Origin: Mycolicibacter acidiphilus
GTDB lineage: Bacteria; Actinomycetota; Actinomycetes; Mycobacteriales; Mycobacteriaceae
Assembly (NCBI RefSeq): GCF_018455725.1
Contig: NZ_JAHCLR010000038.1
Location: 1 to 61,643 of the forward strand
Direction: 5' to 3'
Length of the DNA stretch: 61,643 nt
Shown here: in pieces, positions 11,268-24,897 of the stretch
Numbering within the stretch: position 1 is the first letter of the stretch
Layout: the number at the start of each line of letters is the position of its first letter
Position numbers and translations under genes: made by a program
The notes under the pieces: generated by a model
Database searches by the model: none
Seen by the model: only the letters and a program-made list of their open reading frames with translations
Told to the model about the DNA's origin: nothing

Positions 11268-13178
11268 TCAGACCTGGTCGGGGTAGGCGTTCGGCCCGGT
11301 GGTGCCGCCGCGCAGGCTGCCGTCGATGTAGGCGGCCCGGCAGGCGCTGCGGCCGATCTTGCCGCTGGAGGTGCGCGGCACGGCGCCGGCCGAGACCAGC
11401 AGCACGTCGCGCACGGTGACGCCGTGCCGGACCGCGATCGCCGCCCGGATGTCGTCGACGATCGGCTGCTGCTCGAGCTTGTGCGCGCCGGCGGCCCGCT
11501 CGGCGACGATCACCAGCTGCTCCGAGGAGTCCTCGGCGTCGTACTTCAGCCCGGAGTGCGGGTTGTCGAACGCCTCAGCCGGCAGCTGGTTGGCCGGCAC
11601 CGAGAACGCCGCGACGTACCCGGTGCGCAGCGCCTTGCTGGCCTCCTGCGCCGAGTACTCCAGGTCCTGCGGGTAGTGGTTGCGGCCGTCGACGATCACC
11701 AGGTCCTTCACCCGGCCGGTGATGTAGAGGTCGTCGCCGTAGAAGGTGCCGTAGTCGCCGGTGCGCACCCACCGGCCGTCCTCGTCGGCGCCCTCCGCGC
11801 GGGACTGCGGCTGACGCGACTTGAGCACGTTGCCGAAGACGTCCTTGGACTCCTCGTCGCGGTTCCAGTAGCCGATGCCCATGTTGTTGCCGTTGAGCCA
11901 GATCTCGCCGATCTGGCCGTCGGGCAGTTCGGCGGCGGTGTCGTAGTCGACGATCACCGTCCACTGGTCGACGCTGACCCGGCCGGCCGACGCCTGCGCC
12001 ACCGCGTTGGGGGCGTCCGCGGGCACCTCGACGAAGCGGTTCTCGTTGTTGAGCGCCTCGCGGTCGACGTGGATGATCTTCGGCTTCTCACCGATCGGGG
12101 TGGTGGAGACGAACAGGGTGGCCTCGGCCAGCCCGTAGGACGGCTTGATCGCCTCCTCGCGGAAGCCGTACGGCGCGAACGCCTCGTTGAACTTGCGCAG
12201 CGACGCCGCCGAGACCGGCTCGCTGCCGTTGAGGATCGCCTTGACGTTGGACAGGTCCAGCGGCGGGTCGCCCTCCTTGGGCAGGCCACGGGCGGCGGCA
12301 TGCTCGAACGCGAAGTTCGGCGCGGCCGAGTAGACCTCGCCGGTCTCGCCCTCCTTGCGGGCCAGCTCGCGGATCCAGCGGTGCGGCCGGCGCACGAACG
12401 CCGCCGGGCTCATGAACGTCATCTGCTGGCCGAGCACGCTGGACAGCGTGATCGTGACCAGGCCCATGTCGTGGAAGAACGGCAGCCAGGTGACGCCGCG
12501 GTCGCCCTCGCGGCCCTGCAGGGTGTCCAGCAGCTGCACGACGTTGGTGGGCAGGTTCAGGTGGGTGATCTTCACACCGGTCGGGGTCCGGGTGGAGCCG
12601 GAGGTGTACTGCAGGTAGGCGACGTCGTTGCGGTCGGCCTCGGGCATCACCCAGGTGGCGCCGACCTCGGCGGGGACCGCGTCGACGGCGATCACCCGCG
12701 GCCGGGCGTTGGCCGGGCGGCTGCGGAAGAACTTGCGGACGCCTTCGGCGGAGTCGGTGGTGGTGAGCACCGCCGACGGGGTGCAGTCGTCGAGGACGGC
12801 GTGCAGGCGGCCGACGTGGCCGGGCTCGCCCGGGTCGAACAGCGGCACCGCGATCCGGCCGGAGTAGAGGATGCCGAAGAACGACACCAGGTAGTCCAGG
12901 TTCTGGCCGCAGAGGATCGCCACCCGGTCACCGGGCTGGGTGACCTGCTGCAGCCGGGCCCCGACGGCGCGGTTGCGGGCGCCGAAGTCGGCCCAGGAGA
13001 TGTCGCGGGCGATGCCGTCGCGCTCGGTGGCGAAGTCCAGGAAGCGGTAGGCGACCTTGTCACCGCGCAACTTGGCCCAGCGCTCAACGGTGCTGACCAG
13101 GCTGGCATTGTCCGGGAAGCGGATCTTGCCGTCCTTGACGAACGGGTTGCGGTACGCCGCCTGGGCTGCGGGGGCCAT
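11268..13178 (-). CDS. fadD32: Long-chain fatty-acyl-AMP ligase FadD32
   Basis: A 636-residue adenylate-forming enzyme that converts the meromycolic acid to acyl-AMP and loads it onto the N-terminal ACP of Pks13. The P-loop-like motif is [12 protein letters not shown] near residue 220. [16 protein letters not shown], the [14 protein letters not shown] segment and the hinge with RTGDYG and [20 protein letters not shown] are characteristic of the FAAL subgroup. First gene of the operon with pks13 and accD4. It starts with ATG at 13178, with AGGAGA-like bases just upstream. A 305-base intergenic region precedes it. Confidence 0.97.
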   Translation of the reverse strand: MAPAAQAAYRNPFVKDGKIRFPDNASLVSTVERWAKLRGDKVAYRFLDFATERDGIARDISWADFGARNRAVGARLQQVTQPGDRVAILCGQNLDYLVSFFGILYSGRIAVPLFDPGEPGHVGRLHAVLDDCTPSAVLTTTDSAEGVRKFFRSRPANARPRVIAVDAVPAEVGATWVMPEADRNDVAYLQYTSGSTRTPTGVKITHLNLPTNVVQLLDTLQGREGDRGVTWLPFFHDMGLVTITLSSVLGQQMTFMSPAAFVRRPHRWIRELARKEGETGEVYSAAPNFAFEHAAARGLPKEGDPPLDLSNVKAILNGSEPVSAASLRKFNEAFAPYGFREEAIKPSYGLAEATLFVSTTPIGEKPKIIHVDREALNNENRFVEVPADAPNAVAQASAGRVSVDQWTVIVDYDTAAELPDGQIGEIWLNGNNMGIGYWNRDEESKDVFGNVLKSRQPQSRAEGADEDGRWVRTGDYGTFYGDDLYITGRVKDLVIVDGRNHYPQDLEYSAQEASKALRTGYVAAFSVPANQLPAEAFDNPHSGLKYDAEDSSEQLVIVAERAAGAHKLEQQPIVDDIRAAIAVRHGVTVRDVLLVSAGAVPRTSSGKIGRSACRAAYIDGSLRGGTTGPNAYPDQV

Positions 13179-13331
13179 GCAGATCTCCTGTCACGCGCAT
13201 GCGTTCGGTATGTCACCGGGCGCACACGCCCACGTTTCGGTTCGTCGCGGCTCCCAGGACCCCACAGATGGTAGCGAGGTTCCCGGCACCGTTCGACGGG
13301 GTATCGAGCACCCGGCGACCGGCACCGTCTG

Positions 13332-13358
13332 CTCTTAAATTTCTCTTAATGTTAAAGG
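13332..13358 (-). promoter_or_regulatory. AT-rich direct repeats upstream of the fadD32 operon
   Basis: The 13179-13483 gap contains one distinct AT-rich island. On the fadD32 coding strand TTAAGAG is repeated 11 bases apart (complement positions 13332-13338 and 13343-13349), preceded by CCTTTAAC. It lies about 155 bases upstream of the fadD32 ATG and is the only AT-rich part of a GC-rich gap. It is a plausible promoter or activator-binding site for the operon; the factor is unknown. I see nothing else of note in the gap. Confidence 0.35.
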
Positions 13359-13483
13359 TCTGCGGGACGCATGCCAAATCAAACGGTACCGGGTGTGACC
13401 CCGGTCTCGCGGTGAACCGCCGGCCTCATGCGCCGGTCCCAGCTTCGCCTCTCCTTCGTCGAGCCTCGCTGAACCGCCGGGTC

Positions 13484-14530
13484 TCAGTTGTGCGGCGGGT
13501 GCGGCGCGTCGGCGATCAGCCCGTGCGCCCAGTTCAACGTCCACTGCGTCGCGGACTCACCGTCGTGGTTCCAGAAGTCGGTGGTGCCGTACAGCGCATG
13601 CACCGGCTGACCCGCACCGCCGGCCAGCGTCTGCAGCGTCTCCGGCAGCTTGGTGATACTGAACGCCTCCTGCGGCGCCGCGCAGATCAGGTCACCAACC
13701 GCGCAGATCTGGTTGACACGCTTGTCCAGGTCGCCGAAGCCGCCCGGCCGCGGCCCGGTCATCGTCAGCCCCATCGCCGACAGCATCGGCAACTCCTCCA
13801 GGGTCACCTCGGCGCCCTGCCCCGGCGGGGTCGGCGGGACGTCGACACCGCTGCTCGGTCCCTCCTGGCGGCGCCCGTCGGCGATCAGCGTCACGCCGAG
13901 CATCAGGTCCTCGTCGACCGGCCCGTCGCCGTTGCCGATCTTGCCGGCGACGTCCCCGGCGATCACCGCACCCTGCGAGAAGCCGACCAGCACATAGCCG
14001 GTGAGCGGGCAGCGCTCGTTCATGTCGGTGAGCGCCTTCACCGTGGCGCGGGTGCCCTCGGCCCGGCTGTCGTTGTAGGTCATCTGCCCGTCGTTGGCCA
14101 GCGGGTTCCGGAACTGCGCGGTGTAGGGAACCGTGTACGTCTGCACCCGCGCGCCGTCGAACTGCTCGGCGATCGGCCGGGTGACGGTCAGCAGCAGCGC
14201 CCGCGGGAACTCGGTCGGGTCGAGCGGGTTGTCCGTCGGCGACGACTCCCAGGTGCCGGGCACCGACACCAGCTGCACGTCCGGGCAGGAGGCGTCCTGG
14301 GCGGCGGGGCGCAGCTTGTGCGGCCGGTGCGACGGGCCGGTCGGCGGCACCGCCTCCGGGGCCTGCTCGGCGATCGGCGGCGACGCCGGGTGCCGGATCC
14401 AGATCACCACCACGACCAGCACCAGCGCGACGACCAGGGCCATCGCCCCGGCGGCCACCCAGGCCAGCATGCGACGCCGGTTACGGACGGCCTTGCTCGG
14501 TGCGGACTTGCGCGTCTTCTTCTTGGCCAT
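13484..14530 (-). CDS. Rv3802c-type cutinase-fold envelope lipid hydrolase (Culp6)
   Basis: A 348-residue protein with a basic N terminus (MAKKKTRKS), one transmembrane or signal-anchor helix (~20-45), then a cutinase-family alpha/beta-hydrolase domain. The nucleophile elbow is [11 protein letters not shown]; the cutinase acid motif is [11 protein letters not shown]; the likely catalytic His is in NWAHGLI. The M. tuberculosis homologue is an essential phospholipase/thioesterase that influences mycolate content, always next to fbpD. ATG 14530 has AGG six bases upstream; a GTG at 14542 would add four residues. About 12 residues longer than the M. tuberculosis protein. Confidence 0.9.
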   Translation of the reverse strand: MAKKKTRKSAPSKAVRNRRRMLAWVAAGAMALVVALVLVVVVIWIRHPASPPIAEQAPEAVPPTGPSHRPHKLRPAAQDASCPDVQLVSVPGTWESSPTDNPLDPTEFPRALLLTVTRPIAEQFDGARVQTYTVPYTAQFRNPLANDGQMTYNDSRAEGTRATVKALTDMNERCPLTGYVLVGFSQGAVIAGDVAGKIGNGDGPVDEDLMLGVTLIADGRRQEGPSSGVDVPPTPPGQGAEVTLEELPMLSAMGLTMTGPRPGGFGDLDKRVNQICAVGDLICAAPQEAFSITKLPETLQTLAGGAGQPVHALYGTTDFWNHDGESATQWTLNWAHGLIADAPHPPHN

Positions 14531-14568
14531 ATCGCCTAACACGGTACAGATCGGCCCGTCGGCGCAAT

Positions 14569-14623
14569 GACTCTGCGCCTACGGCGGCCCGCACTCGCAC
14601 TTTCGCGCCGTGGGCGCAGAGTC
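14569..14623. repeat. Palindromic repeat / terminator downstream of fbpD
   Basis: GACTCTGCGCC at 14569-14579 and its exact complement GGCGCAGAGTC at 14613-14623 form an 11-bp stem. It continues inward through one wobble or mismatch into ACGGCG/CGCCGT, giving about 18 bp in all. It sits in the short gap between the fbpD stop (14633) and the Rv3802c start, so it could end fbpD transcription. The adjacent bases to 14636 carry, on the minus strand, CGCTGAGTGTGCGT, nearly the end sequence of the repeats at 30692 and 31666. Confidence 0.6.
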
Positions 14624-14632
14624 AACGCACAC

Positions 14633-15532
14633 TCAGCGGATCGCGGCGACCAGATCACCCGTCATCGCGCCGAGCTGCCCGGCCCACGCACCCCAGCCGT
14701 GGTCACCCTGCCCGAACTCGAAGTGGGCGTTGTGGCCGGTCTGCTGGCGGTACTGGAACTGGAAGAACCGGGCGCTGCCGGTGATCTCACCGGTGTCGCC
14801 GAGCACCGCCGCCGGGTCCGACGCCCCACCCTGCGGGGAGTAGACCCATAGCCGGCTGTTGTTCTGCACCAGCAGGTTGCAGTGCACGGTCGGGTCGTGC
14901 CACTTCCACCGGCCCAGCTGCGGCGCGCCCCACATGCCGTAGGAGTCCACGCCGCCGAACTGCTGCAGGCCCGAGGTGATCACACCGGTCTCGGTGGTGT
15001 TGGAGGGCTGCAGGAATCCCGACAGCGACCCGACGAAGCCGAACCGGTCCGGGTGGAACGCACCCAGCGCCATCGACGCGTAACCGCCCTGGCCGGCGCC
15101 GACCACGGCGTGCCCGCCCGGCGCCAGCCCCTTGTTGGCCGCCAGGAAGTCCGGCAGCTCCGACGACAGGAACGTGTCCCACTGCTTGCTGCCGTCGCGC
15201 TCCCAGTTGGTGTACATGCTGTACGCGCCGCCGGCCGGCGCCACCACCGAGACGCCCTTGCCGGCGAGGGTGTTCATCGCGTTGCCCGCGGTCACCCAGT
15301 TGCTCACGTCGGGGTTGGCGTTGAACGCGTCCAGCAGGAACACCGCGTGCGGCCCCTGCCCGAGGAACGCCACCGGGATGTCGCGGCCCATCGACGGCGA
15401 CGGCACCATCAGGGTCTCGAACCCCGCGGCCTGCCCGGTGCCGGCGGACCCGGCGAGCACGCCGCCGCCCCACATGCCCAGTGTCAGCACCGCCACGCAC
15501 AGCACCCGCAGCAGCCTCGGCAGTCCGCTCAT
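14633..15532 (-). CDS. fbpD: Antigen 85-related secreted protein MPT51/FbpD
   Basis: A 299-residue exported protein, exactly the length of M. tuberculosis MPT51. An N-terminal signal peptide ends near AGTGQAAG. The antigen 85 fold follows, but the nucleophile elbow reads VVGAGQGGYAS instead of GLSMAGSS, so the mycolyltransfer serine is missing, as known for MPT51, which is regarded as a non-enzymatic matrix- or carbohydrate-binding member. ATG 15532 is chosen over GTG 15553 because GAGGTG lies just upstream of it and the length then matches. It lies between fbpA and Rv3802c. A 15-base motif shared with the fbpA leader lies 68 bases upstream. Confidence 0.93.
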   Translation of the reverse strand: MSGLPRLLRVLCVAVLTLGMWGGGVLAGSAGTGQAAGFETLMVPSPSMGRDIPVAFLGQGPHAVFLLDAFNANPDVSNWVTAGNAMNTLAGKGVSVVAPAGGAYSMYTNWERDGSKQWDTFLSSELPDFLAANKGLAPGGHAVVGAGQGGYASMALGAFHPDRFGFVGSLSGFLQPSNTTETGVITSGLQQFGGVDSYGMWGAPQLGRWKWHDPTVHCNLLVQNNSRLWVYSPQGGASDPAAVLGDTGEITGSARFFQFQYRQQTGHNAHFEFGQGDHGWGAWAGQLGAMTGDLVAAIR

Positions 15533-15599
15533 ACCCACCTCGCTCGTCGGCACAACTCGTCGTCTGAAAGACCGCCGGTCGTCCGCCCCGGCCCCGGTG

Positions 15600-15614
15600 G
15601 GTAGTCAACCACAC
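15600..15614 (-). promoter_or_regulatory. GTGTGGTTGACTACC motif upstream of fbpD
   Basis: On the fbpD strand this reads GTGTGGTTGACTACC, 68 bases before the start codon. The identical 15-mer occurs 97 bases upstream of fbpA (16823-16837). It contains TTGACT, which resembles a -35 element, but I see no convincing -10 at the expected distance. A shared promoter element or regulator site is the simplest reading. Confidence 0.45.
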
Positions 15615-15697
15615 GGCGGAAGCGCACAGGCGGTAAACAAACCGACGGCGGCGACCGGTGAAGGTCGCCGCCGTCGGCGGATGCGTCTGCGCTGGGG

Positions 15698-17048
<1,351 letters not shown>

Positions 17049-19088
17049 TCACGGACCGGTCGGCGACGTCCCCGCGTAGGGCGCTCCGGACGGCCGGCCG
17101 GTCGGCTCGGGGATGTCCAGGCCGCAGCGGATCAGCTCGTCACGCGGCACCCGGTCGATGCGGTAGCGGGTGAAGCTCGCCGCGTGCAGCACATTGGACA
17201 GGAACCGGTGCGGCCCCATCGGCGCCCGCACCGAGTTCAGCACCGCCGCGGTGTCCGGGCAGCGCAGCGCATTCTCGGCCTGGGTGATCCAGTCCTGGTC
17301 CAGGTAGCCGGGGATGATCGGGTACCACTTCACCCACGGCCCGTCGGCGACGATCCAGTCCCGGAACAGGTCCTTGTCGTGGCCGATCCGGCCGTTCTCG
17401 ATGCGGTCGGTGTGCGCGGCGATCGGGTTGGCCAGCCCGATCTGGTCCAGCAGCCGGACGTCGAGGCCGGTGTTCATGCCGAGCATGCCCAGGTTGGTGA
17501 AGAACACGGTGTGCGGGCCGGCGCCGTCCGGGGCGGGCGGGGTGCCCGGCATCTGCGGCACCGGCAGGATCACCGGGATGACGTCCCACTGGTCGTAGTT
17601 GCCCGACGGCAGCAGCAGCGCACCGGCCGGGGTGTTGGCGATCGTGGTCAGCACCGCCCGCATCCGCGGGTAATCCAGGTAGTCCCCGGCGGTCAGCGGG
17701 TGGGCGTGCCCGGTCGCCTGCGAGTAGAACCGGCGTTCGTCGACGATCCCCGAGTAGCTGACCCGGGTGCCGTCGTCGCCCAGGCCCGGCGAGTTCGCCG
17801 CCCACAGTGCCCAGCCGGCCACCGCCACCCACAGCAGCCCGGCGGCCCCGCTCATCAGCGGACCGGCCTCCCGGTGGAACCGGGCGTCGTGCGGCAGCAG
17901 CACCGGGATCACCGCCACCGGCGCGAGCACACAGAACAGCGGTGCCAGCAGCACCCGCGCGTGCATGAAGTCGCCGCCCTGGCGCACCCAGTACAGCGCC
18001 TGCAGCAGCCCGCTGCCGACGATGAAGCAGACGGCCGCGGTCGGGCTCTGCACCAGCCGCGCCCAGCCCGACGCCCGGTCGGCCCCGGCCGGCGGGGTGT
18101 GCCGGGGCCGGTGGCGCATCGCCGCACCCAGCCACAGCACCACCCCGAGCGCCGTCAGCAGCACCAGCGGCACCCACAGCGCGTAGGGGCCGTTGAAGTT
18201 GGTCAGGTAGATCCTTCCCTGCGACCACTTGTCGCCGGTGGCGTCCTTGGCCAGCGCGGTGCCGGGCACCAGCAGCGCGTAGTAGCCCATCCGGAAGATC
18301 TGGTAGGCGACCGGCAGCAGCCCGCCGGCCACCACGATCAGCAGCCGCGGTCGCCAGCCGCGGTTGGCGATCAGCAGCATGATCAGCACGCCGCCGCCGA
18401 TCAGCGCCAGCTCCGGGCGGACCAGCACGCTGAAGCCGGCGACGAACGCCAGGGCGGCGGTGAACGGGAGTCCGCGGGCACGGGATCGGGGCATCCGCGG
18501 TGCCTGCGACCAGCAGACCAGCATCCACCACAGCAGCCCCAGGTAGGCCAGCGCCAGCCCGTTCTCCAGGCCCGACGTGGCGAAGTCGCGGGCCGGGGGC
18601 ACCGCGATGTAGACCAGCGCGCCAGCCGGCAGGATCAGCGCGCGCCGGCCCTGCAGACCCGGTGCGTAGAGCCGGGTGGCGCCGAGCATCAGCAGTGCCA
18701 GGCCGAGCAGGCTCAGCGCGAGCGCGAACACCAGCGCCACGTACTCCAGCCGGATCGGGCCGCCCAGCCAGCTGCCGAGGTACATCAGGTAGGTCCAGGC
18801 GGTGGAGGTGTTGGCCTCCACCCGCTCACCGGCGTTGAACACCGGTCCGTGCCCGGCCAGCAGGTTGCGCACGGTCCGCAGCACGATCAGCCCGTCGTCG
18901 GCGATCCAGCGCCGCCGCCACGCGCCGATCCCGAACAGCAGCACGGCGACGACCACCGCCGCCCAGGAGCTCAGCCGCACCGACGGGCTGTAGGCGACCG
19001 CCGGCCAGCCCAGCGGCCGGAGCCGGGACTGCGGCGCCCGGCCGGTCCCGGCCCAGGGGCGCAGGTTAGCCGAAGACGAGGGCAGCAC
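17049..19088 (-). CDS. aftB: Terminal arabinofuranosyltransferase AftB
   Basis: A GT-C-fold membrane glycosyltransferase that adds the terminal beta(1-2) arabinofuranose to arabinan from decaprenyl-phospho-arabinose. About ten hydrophobic helices follow a conserved first extracytoplasmic loop WIADDGLIVLRTVRN with the acidic pair typical of GT-C enzymes; a soluble C-terminal domain (~450-679) follows. The full frame from GTG 19088 gives 679 residues, against about 627 in M. tuberculosis, and its first ~30 residues are low-complexity. A later start is possible. The frame overlaps the end of ubiA by 23 bases. Last gene of the glf operon. Confidence 0.93.
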   Translation of the reverse strand: MLPSSSANLRPWAGTGRAPQSRLRPLGWPAVAYSPSVRLSSWAAVVVAVLLFGIGAWRRRWIADDGLIVLRTVRNLLAGHGPVFNAGERVEANTSTAWTYLMYLGSWLGGPIRLEYVALVFALALSLLGLALLMLGATRLYAPGLQGRRALILPAGALVYIAVPPARDFATSGLENGLALAYLGLLWWMLVCWSQAPRMPRSRARGLPFTAALAFVAGFSVLVRPELALIGGGVLIMLLIANRGWRPRLLIVVAGGLLPVAYQIFRMGYYALLVPGTALAKDATGDKWSQGRIYLTNFNGPYALWVPLVLLTALGVVLWLGAAMRHRPRHTPPAGADRASGWARLVQSPTAAVCFIVGSGLLQALYWVRQGGDFMHARVLLAPLFCVLAPVAVIPVLLPHDARFHREAGPLMSGAAGLLWVAVAGWALWAANSPGLGDDGTRVSYSGIVDERRFYSQATGHAHPLTAGDYLDYPRMRAVLTTIANTPAGALLLPSGNYDQWDVIPVILPVPQMPGTPPAPDGAGPHTVFFTNLGMLGMNTGLDVRLLDQIGLANPIAAHTDRIENGRIGHDKDLFRDWIVADGPWVKWYPIIPGYLDQDWITQAENALRCPDTAAVLNSVRAPMGPHRFLSNVLHAASFTRYRIDRVPRDELIRCGLDIPEPTGRPSGAPYAGTSPTGP

Positions 19089-19971
19089 CGATGGTTCCGA
19101 TCCACGCCAGCGCCGTCACCTGCAGCACCCGGTCGCGGCGCAGGATGTCCTCGGCCGCACCGGCCAGGCCACCGTCGACGTCGACGGCGTAGCGCAGCAG
19201 GCCGACGATGATCGGGACGATCGACACCGCGTACCAGGAGCCGGCGCCGTGGTCGCGCTCGAACGCGTACAGGCTGTAGCAGACCACCATCGCGGTGGCC
19301 GCCATCGTCCAGACGAACCGCAGGTAGGTGCCGGTGTAGGACTCCAGCGACTTGCGGATCTTCGCGCCGGTCTGCTCGGCGATCTGCAGTTCGGCGTAGC
19401 GTTTGCCGGCCACCATGAACAGCGACCCGAACGCCATCACCAGCAGGAACCACTGCGACAGGGGGATGTCGGCGGCCACGCCGCCGGCGATCGCCCGCAG
19501 CAGATACGCCGACGACACGATGCAGATGTCCAGCACCGCCTGGTGTTTCAGCCCGAAGCAGTAGGCCAGCTGCATGGCCAGGTAGATCGCCATCACCAGC
19601 GCCAGGTTCGGGGTAAGCAGGCAGGAGACGCCCAGCGAGGCGATCGCCAGCAGCACCGCCAGCGCGTAGGCCAGCCCCGGCGGCACCACGCCGGCGGCGA
19701 TCGGGCGGAACCGCTTGGTCGGGTGCGCCCGGTCGGCCTCCACGTCACGGGCGTCGTTGACCAGGTAGATCGCCGACGCCGCCAGGCTGAACACCACGAA
19801 CGCGATCAGCGACTTGCGGGCCACCTCGGCGTAGTCGTAGTGGGCGTCCCGGCCCAGCGCGGCCAGCGGCGCGGCCAGCACCAGGACGTTCTTCACCCAC
19901 TGGCGGGGCCGCAGCGCTTTGACGATCCCGACCGGGAGGCTGTACGGCCGGTCGGTCACGGGCTCACTCAT
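19066..19971 (-). CDS. ubiA: Decaprenyl-phosphate phosphoribosyltransferase (DPPR synthase) UbiA
   Basis: A 301-residue polytopic membrane prenyltransferase-fold enzyme that transfers 5-phosphoribose from PRPP to decaprenyl phosphate, the first committed step to the arabinan donor DPA. The NDxxD-type metal motif is YLVNDARDVEADRAHP near residue 70, with about nine membrane helices. M. tuberculosis Rv3806c has 302 residues and is a target of ethambutol-resistance mutations. ATG 19971 is preferred over ATG 19978-19980 for length; it overlaps the stop of Rv3807c by 8 bases, so coupling is likely. Confidence 0.95.
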   Translation of the reverse strand: MSEPVTDRPYSLPVGIVKALRPRQWVKNVLVLAAPLAALGRDAHYDYAEVARKSLIAFVVFSLAASAIYLVNDARDVEADRAHPTKRFRPIAAGVVPPGLAYALAVLLAIASLGVSCLLTPNLALVMAIYLAMQLAYCFGLKHQAVLDICIVSSAYLLRAIAGGVAADIPLSQWFLLVMAFGSLFMVAGKRYAELQIAEQTGAKIRKSLESYTGTYLRFVWTMAATAMVVCYSLYAFERDHGAGSWYAVSIVPIIVGLLRYAVDVDGGLAGAAEDILRRDRVLQVTALAWIGTIGAALVFG

Positions 19972-20510
19972 CGGTCCCATCCAACCGGATCGCGGCAGCC
20001 GCGACGGCGGCGCCCACCGCGGCGCCCACCGCCACGTCGCTGGGGTAGTGCACGCCGAGCACCAGCCGGGACAGCGCCATCGGCGGCACCAGCAGCGCCG
20101 GCAGCACGCCGGCGGGCAGTCCGGCGGCGCGGCCGAGCAGGATCGCGGCGGTGGTGGTGGAGGTGGCGTGCGCCGACGGGAAGCTCAGCCGGCTCGGGGT
20201 GCCGACGTTGACGGCGATCGCGGGGTGGTCGGGCCGGGTGCGGCGCACCACCCGCTTGATGACGACGGCGGCGGCGTGCGCTGCCAGGGTTCCGGCCCCG
20301 GCGACCAGCCAGGCCCGGCGGCGGCGCGGCTGGGCCAGCGCACCGGCCGCCGCCACCGCCAGCCAGCCCAGGCTGTGCTCGCCGAAGTGCGACATGGTGC
20401 GCGCCGCCGGCAGCACACCGGGACGCCCGGTCAGCGCGGCCTGCACCCCGACCAGTACGGCGTCTTCGCCGTGCGGCGGCCCGACCGGTGCGTCCACCGG
20501 TGCCGCGAGG

Positions 20511-20524
<14 letters not shown>
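19964..20524 (-). CDS. PAP2-family decaprenylphosphoryl-phosphoribose phosphatase (Rv3807c)
   Basis: A 186-residue PAP2 phosphatase. The three signature motifs are present: KRVVRRTRPDHP, SFPSAHATST and SRLVLGVHYPSDV. Several hydrophobic helices place the site at the membrane. In the pathway it would remove the 5-phosphate from DPPR, the product of the adjacent UbiA, to give decaprenyl-phosphoryl-ribose. This assignment rests on family and position. It overlaps glfT2 by 14 bases and ubiA by 8. Confidence 0.9.
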
Positions 20525-23611
<3,087 letters not shown>

Positions 23612-23725
23612 CTAGGTTATCGGACCCGCCGACGGAAGCCGATTCCCACGGCGGCGGGTGGTACGGCACCGCCCGGTGAAGCGGCAAGACGACGGTAGAT
23701 CGCAGTTTCCTCACGATCCGGTCTC

Positions 23726-23761
23726 GTCACTCCAATCACACCAATCACACTCGTAACATCA
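23726..23761 (+). promoter_or_regulatory. Four tandem 9-mers resembling MtrA boxes, glf-erp intergenic
   Basis: Four consecutive 9-base units in direct orientation: GTCACTCCA, ATCACACCA, ATCACACTC, GTAACATCA. They resemble the GTCACAgcg-like 9-mer direct repeats described for the essential response regulator MtrA. The array is 77 bases upstream of the erp start and 121 bases from the glf start, between the divergent genes, so it could control either. MtrA as the factor is an inference. Confidence 0.5.
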
Positions 23762-23837
23762 ACCGTGTAAGTAAAAACCGGCAGTAACGCCCGCCGGCCC
23801 CCGGGGCCGAACGGCAGAACATATTGAGGAGACTTCC

Positions 23838-24755
23838 GTGCCGAACCGACGTCGACGCAGGCTCTCGACCACCATGAGCGCAGTCGCCGCACTGGCGGTC
23901 GCAAGTCCGTTTGCGGTTGTTGCAGTGTCCCAGCTGGCGGCCCACGACAGCGCGCCGCAGCACCACGAGTTCGTCGCGGCCGCATCGGTCGCCGACCTGC
24001 CCAACGAGCTGATCTCGGCCCTGTCGCAGGGGCTGTCCCAGTTCGGGGTGAACCTCCCGCCGGTCCCCGGTGGCTTCGGCGGCGGCGGCGGGATGCCGCT
24101 GGGCACGCCCGGCCTGACCTCCCCCGGCCTGGGCACCCCGGGTCTGGGCACACCCGGCCTGACCTCGCCCGGTCTCGGCACGCCCGGCCTGGGCACCCCG
24201 GGCCTGACCGACCCGTCGCTGGCCACCCCCGGCCTGACCACCCCCGGACTGACGCCGGGTGTGTCGACCTCGGGGCTGACCTCGCCCGGGCTGACCACGC
24301 CGGGTCTCGGCACGCCCGGCCTGACCTCGCCGGGTCTGACCACGCCGGGCCTGGGCACCACCGGGCTGACCTCACCGGGCCTGACCTCACCGGGGCTGAC
24401 CACGCCCGGCCTGGGCACCACCGGGCTGACCTCGCCGGGGCTGACCAGCCCGACCGGTCTGCTGCCCGACGGCAGCCTGGCCGCGCCGGGTGAGCTGGGG
24501 CTCACCTCGCCGACCGGCCTGGACCCGGGCCTGGACGGCACCTACCCGATCCTCGGCGACCCGTCCCTGGGCATGCCGGAGAGCGGCGGTAGCGGTGGGA
24601 TCGTCAGCGACCTGATGAGCGCCGCGAACCAGCTCGGCGCCGGGCAGGCGATCGACCTGCTCAAGGGTGTGGTGATCCCGTCCATCACCCAGGCCGCTCA
24701 GGGCGCCGGCCCGGCCGCGGCCGCGGCACCGGCAGCCGCCCTGCCGCTGCCCTGA
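23838..24755 (+). CDS. erp: Exported repetitive protein Erp (PirG)
   Basis: A 305-residue secreted surface protein needed for normal envelope and virulence in pathogenic species. A basic, hydrophobic signal peptide (~1-36) ends near QLAAHDS. The N-terminal domain is followed by about twenty five-residue units of PGLTS/PGLGT type (~89-206), a conserved C-terminal domain (~210-285) and an Ala/Pro-rich hydrophobic end. GTG at 23838 follows GAGGAGA at good spacing. M. tuberculosis Erp has 284 residues; the repeat number varies between species. A strong hairpin follows the stop. Confidence 0.95.
   Translation: MPNRRRRRLSTTMSAVAALAVASPFAVVAVSQLAAHDSAPQHHEFVAAASVADLPNELISALSQGLSQFGVNLPPVPGGFGGGGGMPLGTPGLTSPGLGTPGLGTPGLTSPGLGTPGLGTPGLTDPSLATPGLTTPGLTPGVSTSGLTSPGLTTPGLGTPGLTSPGLTTPGLGTTGLTSPGLTSPGLTTPGLGTTGLTSPGLTSPTGLLPDGSLAAPGELGLTSPTGLDPGLDGTYPILGDPSLGMPESGGSGGIVSDLMSAANQLGAGQAIDLLKGVVIPSITQAAQGAGPAAAAAPAAALPLP
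24102..24455 (+). repeat. PGLTS-type coding repeat tract in erp
   Basis: About twenty-two 15-base units encoding PGLTS, PGLGT, PGLTT and similar pentapeptides, with one degenerate interruption (TPGVSTSGL). Codons differ between copies, so this is an old array rather than a recent expansion. The number and type of units distinguish mycobacterial species. Confidence 0.85.
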
Positions 24756-24773
24756 TAACCGACCCATCACCCG

Positions 24774-24842
24774 ACGGCACCGCAGAGTCGACCGGCCCCG
24801 GTTTCCCCCGGCCATGCCGGCACCAGGGCTCTGCGGTGCCGT
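24774..24842 (+). terminator. Hairpin terminator after erp
   Basis: ACGGCACCGCAGAG at 24774-24787 pairs perfectly with CTCTGCGGTGCCGT at 24829-24842. The 41-base loop contains a further CCGGC/GCCGG helix. It lies 19 bases after the erp stop and is followed by TACCCTTT, so it probably ends erp transcription. Confidence 0.7.
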
Positions 24843-24897
24843 TACCCTTTGCGTGTCGCACCACTGACACCATTCAGCACATGCGTAACATCAGTTC

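Noticed and set aside
23759-24541. Long Pro/Gly/Val-rich frame antisense to erp
   Set aside because: It is produced by the periodic PGLTS-coding repeats on the other strand and has no independent start signal.
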